A stretch of DNA of 64,000 bases from Planctomycetia bacterium (lineage in GTDB: Bacteria > Planctomycetota > Planctomycetia > Pirellulales > PNKZ01). A model generated the notes under the pieces. The model had not been told where the DNA came from and made no database searches. It saw only the letters and a program-made list of their open reading frames with translations. The DNA is taken from NCBI GenBank assembly GCA_021413845.1, contig JAIOPP010000024.1, positions 1 through 64,000 of the forward strand. The letters run 5' to 3'. Made by a program: the position numbers and the translations under genes. Shown piece after piece: positions 35,660 through 44,918 of the stretch. Numbering within the stretch: position 1 is the first letter of the stretch; every line of letters begins with the position of its first letter.

Positions 35660-35824
35660 AATTCGTTACTTACGGAAAATCAGCGGCGACTCGCAACTTC
35701 TCACTCCATCATGCACCGAAAATCGCCCTTCGCCAGGATAACGGGACGAGCCCGGCATTTCAAAGCCGTAACGGCTTTCTACATCGAGTCCTCACGCAAC
35801 CGTCGCCGTACGACCACCGAAGGC

Positions 35825-38800
35825 TTAGCCCGGCGCGAGTTCCGTTTGTTCGGCCATTAGTTGGTCGTATCGTTGGCGGATGCGCAGCGTATGGCGGCGA
35901 TAATCGCTTAAAAGCTCTTCCGGATCTCCGTAGTCGAGCGAGCGTGCCAGTTTCGCAAGTTCGATGGCGTCGGTCGGCAGATCGTTGCGCGCGGTCAGGC
36001 TCAGCAACCGCAGCCGACTCTTGAGCGCTCGCAGAAAGCCGTAGCCTGCGGTGAAGAATTCGTAATCGGCGGCCGTCATTCGGCCCGCGGCGTAGAGCGC
36101 CCCCATCGCCGCGGCCGTGTTCGGCACGCGCAGGCTCGGGTCGTTCCCCGCATAGCGCAACTGCAGCATTTGCACGAGGAATTCGACGTCGAGCGCCGTG
36201 CCCGGCGCGCGCTTCAAGTTCTCCGGCGTAGCGTCGATCTCCAATCTGCGGCGCATCTCGCCGATCGCCGCCACGTCTTCCGGCTTCCAAACGTGATCGA
36301 ACGCCGCCCGATGCACTACCTCGAGCGCTTCCACGGCCGTTCGCTTGTCGCCGTAGACGGTGCGCGCTCGGCAGAGTGATTGCCGTTCCCAAACGCCGGC
36401 TTGTCCTTCGGCATAGTAACGCGCGAACTCCGCGAAGCTCGTCGCCAGCGGACCGCTTCTTCCGGTCGGACGAAGCCGCGGATCGACTTCATACAGCCGA
36501 CCGTATTGTCCGAGATAGGAGGCGACCTTGATGATGCGCTGACCGAGTTCGCCGAAGAAATGTTGATTCGTCGTCGGCTCGCCGCGCCGCGGCCGTCGGA
36601 TCACCGTCGGCCCATCGGCCTGATAGAGAAATACGAGATCGAGATCGCTCCGATACGTCAGCTCGCGCGCGCCGAGCTTGCCGAGCGCGACGAGTGCGAA
36701 GCCGCAGGGAGCGCCGGCCGTGAGCCCCGCCGCTTCGTTCGTTTCGCCGATCGTCGGTTCGCCGAGCTTCTCGACGAGCCGCTCGTATTCCCAACGGACG
36801 ATCCGCGTCAGGCAGGTCTCCGCCAAATCGGTCAGCACCGAGCCGATTTGCCGCACGTCGTCTTTGCCGAGAATGTCGCGCACGCCGATGCGAAGCAGGC
36901 CGGCGTTTTTGAAGCTGTGCAGAATCGGCTCTAAGTCTTCCGCGCCGGCGCACAACTCTTCGAGATGGTCCCGCAGATCGAAACGTGTCGGAAGTTTGTT
37001 GAGGACGAGCCCATCCATAAGCTCGTCAATCATACCCGGATTGCCGACGAGGATGCCCGACAGATAAGGGCTCGACGCGCACAATTCGACGTAGAGCTTC
37101 ATCGACGGCGGATTGAAGCTAAACAGTTCCCAGAGCACCCCTTTGCCGCCGAGCGAATCGCTGACGTGCGCGAGGTTGACGAGCGTCGAATCGGGATCGG
37201 GCATCGCCGCGACCGCTTTCAGCAACCGGGGCGCAATCGAAGCGAGGAAGTGTCGGCAACGGCGCGTCGAAAGAAAGCGAATCCGTTCGACGGCCAGCGA
37301 ATCGAGATTGCGATACGCTTGTTGCGGATCGCGAAAACGATACTTCGCCAGCACCTCGGCGATCTTCTCCGGCGGCGGATCCGGGTCGAGCACGAGATCG
37401 ACCTCAGGCTCCGTTTCGGCATCTTCTCCGAACGCATCGTGTAGAAGATGGTCGAGAATTTTGCGATTCACGTCGGAACGCTCACGGTATTCAGCCTCGA
37501 ACGCTTCAAGCGCCGTGCGCTCCGGAGTGTCGAGATAGCCGAGACGAATCGCAAGCCGGCGCAACTCGACGGGATCGTTCGGAACCAAGTGCGTTTGCAG
37601 ATCGAACATGATCTGCAAACGATGCTCGATTTTGCGAAAAAATGCGTAGTTCTCGGCTAGGAACGTCCGTTCTTGGTGCGTGAGGCAGCCGCACGCTTCG
37701 AGTTGTGCAAGCGCTTCGAGCGTGCCGGAGACGCGAACCTTCGGCAGATCGCCCCCGTTGAGCAACTGCAGAAATTGAATCACGAATTCGACGTCGCGAA
37801 TGCCTCCGCGTCCCGTCTTCACGTTGCGAGCGTCGTGTCCTTCGCGAATCACTCGTTGCTCGATGCGCCGCTTGAGGGCTTTGATGCCCGTGATGTCGGC
37901 GAGCCCGAGGTAGCGGCGATAGATCCATGATTCAAGGTACGTGAGAAACTCACGGCCGAGATCGACGTCGCCGGCGCAAGGCCGAGCCTTCACATAGGCT
38001 TGGCGTTCCCAGGTGCGGCCGAGGACGTCGTAGTATTGCATGGCGCTTTCGAGATTGCGCACGAGCGGCCCTCGCTCCCCTTCGGGCCGAAGTCGGAGAT
38101 CGACCCGATAGGCGATTCCAAGCGGCGTCGACTCGGTGAGCAGTCGCGTGACGTCTTGCGCCAGGCGCTCGAAGAATTCCGTATTCGTCGAAAGTCGCGG
38201 CGGCCCGGTTTCCGAGGCCGGCGTGCCGAGCGGGAGCGGGCCGCGCCGGGCTTCGGTTTTACCGTCGACATCGTAGAGAAACACGAGATCGACGTCGCTG
38301 GAATAATTGAGTTCGTTGCCGCCGAGCTTACCCATTGCCAACACGACGAACCGCGCCGGCTTGCCGTCTGCGCGGCGCGGGATGCCGCGCTTGACTTCGA
38401 GCCGGCGACGGGCGAATCGCACCGCGGCATCGATCACGGCGTCGGCCAAGTACGAAATCTGCGCCGTCACGACTTCCAAGCGTTGATTGCGAATGATATC
38501 GCCGTACGAAATGCGCAGCGTCTCGCGCCGCTTGAAGCGCCGCAGCGCCGTCATCACGCTCGCTTCATCGGCCAACGAATCGACTTCGGCCCGAAGTTCG
38601 CCGATGAGCATCTCTCGCTGCACCGGGCTTCCTTCCGTAAGCCGTAGGAGATCGTAGCTCTCGTTGTCGGCGACGAGCAGGTCGCTCAAGTGCCGGCTCG
38701 AGGAAAAGATCTGCAACAGCGTCGGCAGCGCATCGCGGTCGCGCTCGAATAACGCCGCCAGCGACAACGGCGACCTCGCCACACCGAAGAACCGCTCCAA

Positions 38801-39013
38801 GCTACCGAGCGCAAGATCGGGATCGCTGAGGCGCGGCAGCGTCTCGCCTAGCTGCTCGCAAACTACGCCCATCAGATCGAGCGTTACGCCGAATTCGGCG
38901 ATGCGCACGAGCACGGCGTGCGCCTGCGCCGGGTCGGCGACACCCCACGTCCGGAGCCATGCTTCGGCCGGCTTTACGTCGTCGAGTCGGCGGCGCAATT
39001 CATCGAGATTCAT
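35825..39013 (-). CDS. glnE: Glutamine synthetase adenylyltransferase/deadenylase
   Basis: GlnE adds AMP to glutamine synthetase when glutamine is high and removes it when nitrogen is short. Two nucleotidyltransferase domains are present. The N-terminal deadenylase has GGNELNYSSDVDLVF near residue 230, and the C-terminal adenylylase has ARELTYRSDLDLVF near 780. Both Asp-x-Asp metal pairs are intact. PII-responsive helices lie in between (KTGRGGIRDVEFVIQ). At 1062 residues it is about 110 longer than the E. coli protein. No glnA or PII gene is next to it. Its stop is 3 bases after the end of miaB's frame: the pair miaB-glnE is adjacent on the same strand. Confidence 0.94.
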   Translation of the reverse strand: MNLDELRRRLDDVKPAEAWLRTWGVADPAQAHAVLVRIAEFGVTLDLMGVVCEQLGETLPRLSDPDLALGSLERFFGVARSPLSLAALFERDRDALPTLLQIFSSSRHLSDLLVADNESYDLLRLTEGSPVQREMLIGELRAEVDSLADEASVMTALRRFKRRETLRISYGDIIRNQRLEVVTAQISYLADAVIDAAVRFARRRLEVKRGIPRRADGKPARFVVLAMGKLGGNELNYSSDVDLVFLYDVDGKTEARRGPLPLGTPASETGPPRLSTNTEFFERLAQDVTRLLTESTPLGIAYRVDLRLRPEGERGPLVRNLESAMQYYDVLGRTWERQAYVKARPCAGDVDLGREFLTYLESWIYRRYLGLADITGIKALKRRIEQRVIREGHDARNVKTGRGGIRDVEFVIQFLQLLNGGDLPKVRVSGTLEALAQLEACGCLTHQERTFLAENYAFFRKIEHRLQIMFDLQTHLVPNDPVELRRLAIRLGYLDTPERTALEAFEAEYRERSDVNRKILDHLLHDAFGEDAETEPEVDLVLDPDPPPEKIAEVLAKYRFRDPQQAYRNLDSLAVERIRFLSTRRCRHFLASIAPRLLKAVAAMPDPDSTLVNLAHVSDSLGGKGVLWELFSFNPPSMKLYVELCASSPYLSGILVGNPGMIDELMDGLVLNKLPTRFDLRDHLEELCAGAEDLEPILHSFKNAGLLRIGVRDILGKDDVRQIGSVLTDLAETCLTRIVRWEYERLVEKLGEPTIGETNEAAGLTAGAPCGFALVALGKLGARELTYRSDLDLVFLYQADGPTVIRRPRRGEPTTNQHFFGELGQRIIKVASYLGQYGRLYEVDPRLRPTGRSGPLATSFAEFARYYAEGQAGVWERQSLCRARTVYGDKRTAVEALEVVHRAAFDHVWKPEDVAAIGEMRRRLEIDATPENLKRAPGTALDVEFLVQMLQLRYAGNDPSLRVPNTAAAMGALYAAGRMTAADYEFFTAGYGFLRALKSRLRLLSLTARNDLPTDAIELAKLARSLDYGDPEELLSDYRRHTLRIRQRYDQLMAEQTELAPG

Positions 39014-39015
39014 GG

Positions 39016-40545
39016 TTAAATCGACAGCGAGTAGACCTCGGGCACGACATGCTCGGTCTTCACTTCGCCGAACAACGTGAACGAGTTGGCGTCGTAGATC
39101 GTTACCGGAAGGAACCGGCCGATTTGGCGAGGATTGCCGTCGAACACGACGATCCGATCACAGTTCGTCCGGCCGACAAGCTGCAACGGGCCATGATGAT
39201 GATCATGGTCGCCGTCATCATGGCTTTGCACAGCCTCATCCTCCGCTTGCGGCTTCGCCGACGACTTCGTCAAAGGGAGCGCGCTCGGCGACGTCGCATC
39301 TTGCTGCGCCTCGCCGCGGACATGCTTCCGGCTCGGGCCTTCGACGAGAATTTCGACATCACGGCCGATGAACGGCTGGTTGTCTTCGTAGCTGTTCTTA
39401 TTCTGCACTTCGAGTAGCTCGACGTTACGGCGACGCTTCACTTCTTCCGGCACGTCATCGGGCCAGAGATCGTCGGCCTTCGTCCCTTCGCGTGGGCTGT
39501 ACTTGAATATGTAGCTGTTCTTAAAACGCTGCTCGGCGACCAAGTCCATCGTCTTTTGAAAGTCTTCTTCGGTCTCGCCGCAGAAGCCGACGATGAAGTC
39601 GCTCGTAACGCTCGAATCGGGAATCGTTTCTCGAATCCGACACATCATCTCGCGATACTGCTCGACGGTGTAGTTGCGCTTCATCCGTTTCAGCACTTCG
39701 TTCGATCCGCTTTGCGCAGGAACATGTAGGTAGTGCGAACACTTCTTAATGTCGCGCACCGCCTCCAGCAAATCCTGCGTCATATCGTTCGGGAAGCTCG
39801 TCACGAAACGCAACCGATCGATGCCCGACACTTCGCTCAATTGAAGCAGTAAATCGCTCAAGCGCGTCGTCCGGCCGTCGGCTGTGTGGCGATAGCTGTT
39901 CACGGTCTGCCCGAGCAGCGTGATCTCGCGGCAACCTTCGTCGGCGAGTTTGCGCACTTCCGAAAGAATTTGCGCTGCCGGCCGGCTTTGCTCCGGTCCC
40001 CGCACTTTCGGCACGATGCAATAGGTGCAGAACTTATCGCAGCCGATCATGATCCGCACGAAAGCCTGGTAGCGCGACGGCCGCATCGATTCATCGCGCA
40101 GCGGGTCGTAGCTCTCGAAGCTGCGCTCGACGTCGCGACGAGCCCCTTCCTTGCGGTCGAGGCTCACTTCCATCTGCCGCCCTGCCCCGGCCTTGATCTG
40201 GTCGACGAGTGCGGGAATCTGATGGAGTTGGCCCGGCCCGACGACGAGATCGACGTACGGTGCACGATCGAAAACGATCTTCTGATGGTTCTGGGCCATG
40301 CAGCCGATCACGCCGATGATCTTCTCGGGATGCTGTTGCTTATGGATCTTCAACCGCCCGAGGTTGCTGTAGATCTTCTCTTCGGCATGCGAACGGATGC
40401 TGCAAGTATTGAAGAGCACGAGATCGGCGGCCAACGGATCGGCGGTCATCTCATAGCCGCGATGGCGCAGATCGGCGACGACCAACTCGCTGTCGAGCAT
40501 GTTCATCTGGCAACCGACCGTTTCGATATAAAGCTTACGAGTCAT
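39016..40545 (-). CDS. miaB: tRNA-2-methylthio-N6-isopentenyladenosine synthase
   Basis: A radical SAM methylthiotransferase that modifies A37 of tRNAs reading U-starting codons. The N-terminal cluster uses cysteines in VGCQMN, NTCSIR and IGCMAQN, and the SAM cluster is CDKFCTYC. The end is a TRAM domain, but between its strands lies an extra stretch at about residues 405-452, low in complexity, with HDDGDHDHHHG. The usual length is 440-475; here it is 509. The start is ATG 40545 with GAAGG upstream, and a TTG at 40551 is less likely. A 49-residue membrane protein gene lies 51 bases upstream, and glnE follows. Confidence 0.94.
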   Translation of the reverse strand: MTRKLYIETVGCQMNMLDSELVVADLRHRGYEMTADPLAADLVLFNTCSIRSHAEEKIYSNLGRLKIHKQQHPEKIIGVIGCMAQNHQKIVFDRAPYVDLVVGPGQLHQIPALVDQIKAGAGRQMEVSLDRKEGARRDVERSFESYDPLRDESMRPSRYQAFVRIMIGCDKFCTYCIVPKVRGPEQSRPAAQILSEVRKLADEGCREITLLGQTVNSYRHTADGRTTRLSDLLLQLSEVSGIDRLRFVTSFPNDMTQDLLEAVRDIKKCSHYLHVPAQSGSNEVLKRMKRNYTVEQYREMMCRIRETIPDSSVTSDFIVGFCGETEEDFQKTMDLVAEQRFKNSYIFKYSPREGTKADDLWPDDVPEEVKRRRNVELLEVQNKNSYEDNQPFIGRDVEILVEGPSRKHVRGEAQQDATSPSALPLTKSSAKPQAEDEAVQSHDDGDHDHHHGPLQLVGRTNCDRIVVFDGNPRQIGRFLPVTIYDANSFTLFGEVKTEHVVPEVYSLSI

Positions 40546-40596
40546 GAGCAACCTTCAATAACTTCGCACATAGGAGTTCGCCGCGCGATTCGGCAG

Positions 40597-40746
40597 CTAC
40601 TTCTTCTTTTGTTTTCGCTTTTCCGCTTCGACTTGCGTTTTCCACTCGGCAACGACCTGATTGCGCCGCACGACCATCAGCTTCACAAGCGCCCCGACGG
40701 CCACGAGCCCCCCGACGGCCCACAGTGCGATAATCCCGTTCGACAT
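40597..40746 (-). CDS. 49-residue single-helix membrane protein
   Basis: A small open frame with ATG 40746 and TAG 40599-40597. GGAG lies six bases before the start codon. The sequence has a hydrophobic helix at residues 4-26 (IIALWAVGGLVAVGALVKLM), followed by a basic amphipathic tail ending QVEAEKRKQKKK. The helix-then-lysine layout predicts one membrane span with the tail in the cytosol. It is co-directional with miaB, 51 bases upstream. The function is unknown. The good ribosome site, start and clear helix argue it is real. Confidence 0.65.
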   Translation of the reverse strand: MSNGIIALWAVGGLVAVGALVKLMVVRRNQVVAEWKTQVEAEKRKQKKK

Positions 40747-40898
40747 CTGCGACTCCGTTCGCAACCGTGTGACTCGTCACTTGAGGAACGCTTATTCTAA
40801 TCTACCGACGCGAGATCGTGGGAGGCGTCTCGCTTGGAGGGGATGGTTCGCGAAACCGCTAGCGACGGGCCTGGCTGCGGCGATTGCGACTCACTTAG

Positions 40899-41924
40899 CT
40901 AGGAAATCGCCGGGGCTGGCCCGAACTTTTCGCCGACTTTCACTTGGTAGCCGCGCAGAAACTCGCCGGCAGGCATAGAGCGCTTGCCGGCTGGCTGAAG
41001 CTCTTGCACGACGAGCAGGCCCTCGCCCGTCGCAATGACGAACTCTTCTTTGGAGACTTCCGTAACCACCCCCTGCGTAGCCGCCGCGTCTCCTGCTGCG
41101 CTGGTGGATTCACGAATCGCCGCGCGACACAGAATTACGCGCAACGGCTCCACACCGGCACGCAACCAGTGCGTTGCCGTTCGCGGCCACGGCTCGAGCG
41201 CTCGAATCTGATTCTTAATCTGCAAGGCCGTTCGGCTCCAATCGACTTCTCCGTCGGTCTTCCTGAGCCGCCGCGCCGGAGTCGCCAGCGCGGAGTCTTG
41301 CACGAGCGGCTGCACCGCCCCGACTGCCAAGCGTTCGACGATCTCGACAACCAGCGGAGCCCCCAGCGCCGCCAGCCGATGTTCCAACTCGACGGCGTTT
41401 TCTTCCGGATCGATCGCGAGTTTGGCTTGCATGAGACAAGCGCCGGCGTCGACCTTCGACGACATCTGGATCACGGTCACGCCGGTCTCCGCGTCTCCGT
41501 GGAAGATCGCCCAATTGATCGGGGCCGCGCCACGATACTTCGGCAACAAGGAGCCATGCAGGTTGATGCCGCCGAGTCGGGCCGTGTCGAGTGTGGCGTT
41601 CGAGAGAATCTGCCCGTAGTCGGCCACGATGAATAAGTCGGGACGAAGCTCGCGCAGCTGCGTACGCGATTCGTCGGTATTGATACTTTCCGGGTCGAGG
41701 ATCGGCGTGCCGCGGCTTTCGGCAACGGCTCGCATCGGGCTCGGCGGAGGTGCGCGATTGCCGCGGGCCGTGCGAGCGGGCTGTGTGACGAGTGCGACGA
41801 CCTCGTGCCCTTTAGCGCGAACCTCATCGCTCAGCATCGCTTCCAGCGACGGGACCGCGAACGGCCCCGTTCCCATGAAGACGATCCGTAGCGCCGCGGC
41901 GGAGGTAGTGTTCGATATCGTCAT
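40899..41924 (-). CDS. fmt: Methionyl-tRNA formyltransferase
   Basis: Fmt formylates the initiator Met-tRNA using 10-formyl-tetrahydrofolate. The N-terminal domain shows IVFMGTGPFAVPSLEAML and the catalytic GSLLPKYRGAAPINWA, with the essential histidine in LHGSLLP. The OB-fold C-terminal tRNA domain follows. Length 341 is somewhat longer than the common 310-315. It lies 36 bases downstream of def, the usual def-fmt pair. Confidence 0.95.
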   Translation of the reverse strand: MTISNTTSAAALRIVFMGTGPFAVPSLEAMLSDEVRAKGHEVVALVTQPARTARGNRAPPPSPMRAVAESRGTPILDPESINTDESRTQLRELRPDLFIVADYGQILSNATLDTARLGGINLHGSLLPKYRGAAPINWAIFHGDAETGVTVIQMSSKVDAGACLMQAKLAIDPEENAVELEHRLAALGAPLVVEIVERLAVGAVQPLVQDSALATPARRLRKTDGEVDWSRTALQIKNQIRALEPWPRTATHWLRAGVEPLRVILCRAAIRESTSAAGDAAATQGVVTEVSKEEFVIATGEGLLVVQELQPAGKRSMPAGEFLRGYQVKVGEKFGPAPAIS

Positions 41925-41960
41925 CGCGTGCGCATTCCGAGAGGGTTCGGGGCGGCAGAT

Positions 41961-42542
41961 CTAAGTGCGCAACTTTTCCAACTCGGCCAGATGCGCAAAG
42001 ATTTTGGCATCGCTCGGGATCTCTCCCATGCTCCGCTTGCGCTCGAATTCGCCGCGGAATTCTTCGAGTTCGTCCTTCACGTCGATGAGCGCGGTTTGGC
42101 TGAGCCGGTCGATGAACATGACGCCGTCGAGATGGTCGTTCTCATGTTGCACGACCCGCGCGAAGAGCCCTTCGGCAGCGTATGTCGCCGCTTGCCCCGA
42201 CAGGTTGTACGCGGTGACGTGGATATGGCTCGGCCGCCGGACCGGCGCATAGAGCTTCGGCAAACTGAGGCACCCCTCTTCGGCCTCTTCGCTTCCCTTC
42301 GGCTTACTGAGCACGGGATTGATGAAGACGAATTCTTGTTCGGTCTCGCGCGAGTCGCCGGTCTCGTTGACGACGAACAGTCGATACGGCAGCCCGACTT
42401 GCGGCGCGGCCAAGCCGATCCCCTTTTGCTCGTACATCGCGTCGAACATTTCGCGAATGATCGTTCGCAATTCGGCATCGACGCGCGTCAGCGGCTTTGC
42501 CGGCCGCAGCAAGGTGGGGTGAGGATATTTAAGAACTTGCAA
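41961..42542 (-). CDS. def: Peptide deformylase
   Basis: Def removes the formyl group from new proteins using Fe2+ or Zn2+. All three motifs are intact: GIGLAAPQVG from residue 41, EGCLSLP with the metal cysteine, and QHENDHLDG with both histidines. I set the start at TTG 42542 with GGAG nine bases upstream, which gives the standard 193 residues beginning QVLKYPHPTLL. The frame is open upstream to 42989, but that stretch is Arg/Ser-rich, crosses the promoter and operators of the divergent operon, and is not family-like. Confidence 0.95.
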   Translation of the reverse strand: MQVLKYPHPTLLRPAKPLTRVDAELRTIIREMFDAMYEQKGIGLAAPQVGLPYRLFVVNETGDSRETEQEFVFINPVLSKPKGSEEAEEGCLSLPKLYAPVRRPSHIHVTAYNLSGQAATYAAEGLFARVVQHENDHLDGVMFIDRLSQTALIDVKDELEEFRGEFERKRSMGEIPSDAKIFAHLAELEKLRT

Positions 42543-42674
42543 GAATCGAAACTCCGACGGACGGGACGCGGCGATCAAAAGGAAACCGCGAATTATAAGG
42601 AAGCGTTGCGGTTCGCAGTAGGCGGAAGCATGCTTCGGCGGCCGACAAGGCGTGTCCGTTTTCATCGCCTCGCG

Positions 42675-42704
42675 TTGACTCTCATGCGGCAAGCGGCCTA
42701 GAAT
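42675..42704 (+). promoter_or_regulatory. Strong promoter of the VWA-ExbBD operon
   Basis: TTGACT (42675-42680), 18-base spacer, TAGAAT (42699-42704): five of six in each box. The start point should be near 42711, inside the first TTGCGCAACGA site, with a 70-base leader to the first gene. Confidence 0.65.
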
Positions 42705-42753
42705 TGCGCAACGAATCTCGCAATTCCTTTCCATAGAACGGGTTGCGCAACGA
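42704..42753. promoter_or_regulatory. Paired TTGCGCAACGA operator-like sites
   Basis: The 11-base word TTGCGCAACGA occurs at 42704-42714 and 42743-42753, centre to centre 39 bases apart. Its first eight bases are a perfect palindrome. The first copy shares its first base with the -10 box and covers the predicted start point, so a bound protein could block the promoter. Two same-oriented copies suit a repressor of the downstream operon. Confidence 0.5.
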
Positions 42754-42780
42754 CACACCACCTCGCAAGCGTTTTTCCGC

Positions 42781-43818
42781 GTGTCCCGAACCTCAACTCC
42801 AAACCTACCGCTGCCGACCGCCGACGCCGCCTCGGCCCGATCATCCAATGATCCGGTTCGTCGTTGGGTGGTGATGCTGGAGACCTGGGGACTTTCCGTC
42901 CTATTCCACGTCTCGCTCATCGTCGTGCTTGGGCTTTCGTGGAAAGCGACGACAAAGCCCGCCGGTGCGGCACCGGAGATTCTCCGCACCGTCGAACTTG
43001 TGGCGAAGCGCGAGTCTGCCGAGGGACCGGTCTACGTCGATCGTGCAGCGGCCGAAGCGCAAGCGGCTGCCGCGGCAGCGAACCCGTCCCCCGTCAATGT
43101 TCAGCAACTCTTAGGGGGCGGCGGAATGCAGTCGCCGGTCGACATCGGCTCGGCTCTGCCGAAAGCGGCCGACGTCGCAGGCCTCGGGCTCGGTAGCGGC
43201 CCGCCGATGTTGGGTGGCGGCAACTTATTGGATGGCCCCTCGGCCAAGACTTTTCCGGCCGGCGGCAAGGCTCGCACCAAGGTCTACGGCCTAAACGGCG
43301 AAGGGTGGAAATTCGTCTACGTGTTCGATCGCTCGGGCAGCATGGGAGGCTCCGGCAATCGAGCGTTGAACTCCGCCAAGAACGAGCTGCTGAAAAGCAT
43401 CGCCGACCTCGGTGAGACGCATCAGTTTCAAATCATCTTCTACAACGAACAACCGACGATCATGAAGTTCAACGATTCGTCTCAACTGATGTTCGGCAAC
43501 GATGCCAACAAGAAGCAGGCCCGTTCCTTCGTCGGCGGGATCACGGCCGACGGCGCTACCGCTCATGAACCGGCTCTCTTACTCGCCCTGCAACTTTCTC
43601 CCGACGTTATCTTCTTCCTCACCGATGCCGATCAGCCGGAACTCTCACCCGCTCAGTTGCAACGTATCCAACAGCGTAACAAAGGCGGTGCGACGATCAA
43701 CACGATCGAATTCGGACTCGGGCCGAAGATCCGCAAAGAAAATTTTCTCGATCGCCTCGCCGCGCAAAACAACGGCGGCAGCGTCTATGTCGACATCAGC
43801 GCTCGCGCAGCGCCCTAG
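42781..43818 (+). CDS. Membrane-anchored von Willebrand factor A protein
   Basis: A 345-residue protein with a GTG start. A membrane helix lies at about residues 36-55 (GLSVLFHVSLIVVLGLSW), an Ala/Pro/Gly-rich linker follows, and the VWA domain starts near 170 with MIDAS motif DRSGSM (about 183), a threonine in ITADGAT and FFLTDAD. All metal residues of the MIDAS are present, so it should bind a partner protein through Mg2+. It opens a six-gene operon with ExbB/ExbD proteins; the VWA is expected outside the inner membrane. No clear ribosome site precedes the GTG; a later start is possible. Confidence 0.85.
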   Translation: MSRTSTPNLPLPTADAASARSSNDPVRRWVVMLETWGLSVLFHVSLIVVLGLSWKATTKPAGAAPEILRTVELVAKRESAEGPVYVDRAAAEAQAAAAAANPSPVNVQQLLGGGGMQSPVDIGSALPKAADVAGLGLGSGPPMLGGGNLLDGPSAKTFPAGGKARTKVYGLNGEGWKFVYVFDRSGSMGGSGNRALNSAKNELLKSIADLGETHQFQIIFYNEQPTIMKFNDSSQLMFGNDANKKQARSFVGGITADGATAHEPALLLALQLSPDVIFFLTDADQPELSPAQLQRIQQRNKGGATINTIEFGLGPKIRKENFLDRLAAQNNGGSVYVDISARAAP

Positions 43819-43862
43819 ACGTCACGACTCCTTAACTTCTCTCATGCCTTCTTGGTCGCGCC

Positions 43863-44900
43863 GTGTTCAATCGCCCGCTACTCTGGTTCACGCTCGCCGG
43901 CTTCGCCGCTTGCGGCACCGCGCATGCGCAAACGCCGACACCGCTCGACACGGTCGTCGTCGCTCCCCGTCCGGAAGAGCCGGGCCGGATCATCATGACG
44001 GGTCGCATCGTCGACTACACCGGTGCGGCACTCGTGATCGAGCTTTCCTCCGGAAAGCAAACCGTGCCCGGCAAGCGCGTCGTCGAAGTTCGCAGCACTT
44101 GGTTACCGGAGCAACTCGCGGGAGAAGAGCTTTGGCGCAGTCGCGACTACGCCGCCGCTGCGGCGAAGTTTCAAGCCGCGCTGGCCGGTGAGCAACGGCG
44201 CTGGGTTCGTCGCAAGCTGCAAGCGCGCATCGTCGATTGCTTGCGCGAAGACGAACGTTGGGGGGCGGCGGCCGATCACTTTATTGCGCTCATTCGCGAC
44301 GATCCGACGACCCCCTATTTCACTTCGATCCCCCTCCCCTGGACCACGATATTCCCCGATCCGGTATTAGAAAAAAAGGCCCAGGGTTGGGCCGCCGATC
44401 GGAATACTTCGGCGGCCGCGCTGTTCGGCGCTGCCGTGTTGCTTTCGACTCCGGCTCGCGCCGAAGGGATCAATCGCTTGAAGGAACTCGCGCTCGACGG
44501 CGACGCGCGCGTGGCGCTTTCGGCCGAGGCTCAACTGTGGCGCAGCGCGGCCGTGACGGCGGACAACGCCACCGTACAGACCTGGGAACGGATGCTCGAT
44601 AAGCTCCCCGCCGATCTCGCGGCGGGGCCGGCCGTAGTCGTCGGACGCGCCTGGGCTCAGCGAAACGAACCGGAACGCGCGGCGCTGGTGTTGTTACGCG
44701 TGCCGATTCTGCATGCCGATCAACATCGACTCGCCGCCGAAGCGCTTTGGAGCGCAGGCCAGATGCTCGAACGACTCACGCAACCGAACCAAGCCGCCGA
44801 ACTTTATCGTGAACTAAGACGCGACTTTCCGAAGGCATCGGTCGCCGCACAGGCGGGCGATCGCTTGAAGGAACTCCGAACTGAACTCAAAACGGAATAG
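43863..44900 (+). CDS. Secreted TPR-like protein
   Basis: A 345-residue exported protein with a GTG start and a signal peptide (LLWFTLAGFAACGTAHAQ). An N-terminal small domain (RIIMTGRIVDYTGAALVIEL) has an OB- or SH3-like strand pattern. Helical TPR-type pairs follow (AAAAAKFQAALAGEQRRWVR, AAEALWSAGQMLERLTQPNQ). The stop is 18 bases before the ExbB-like gene. As a helical repeat protein it is likely to link the VWA protein with outer-membrane or peptidoglycan partners; this is inference from the cluster. Confidence 0.8.
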   Translation: MFNRPLLWFTLAGFAACGTAHAQTPTPLDTVVVAPRPEEPGRIIMTGRIVDYTGAALVIELSSGKQTVPGKRVVEVRSTWLPEQLAGEELWRSRDYAAAAAKFQAALAGEQRRWVRRKLQARIVDCLREDERWGAAADHFIALIRDDPTTPYFTSIPLPWTTIFPDPVLEKKAQGWAADRNTSAAALFGAAVLLSTPARAEGINRLKELALDGDARVALSAEAQLWRSAAVTADNATVQTWERMLDKLPADLAAGPAVVVGRAWAQRNEPERAALVLLRVPILHADQHRLAAEALWSAGQMLERLTQPNQAAELYRELRRDFPKASVAAQAGDRLKELRTELKTE

Positions 44901-44918
44901 ACCGAAGGACGAACCGGG

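Noticed and set aside
42543-42989. N-terminal extension of peptide deformylase by 149 codons
   Set aside because: It would run across the promoter and paired operator sites of the divergent operon and into the VWA gene, and deformylases normally start just before the QVLKYPHPTLL stretch.
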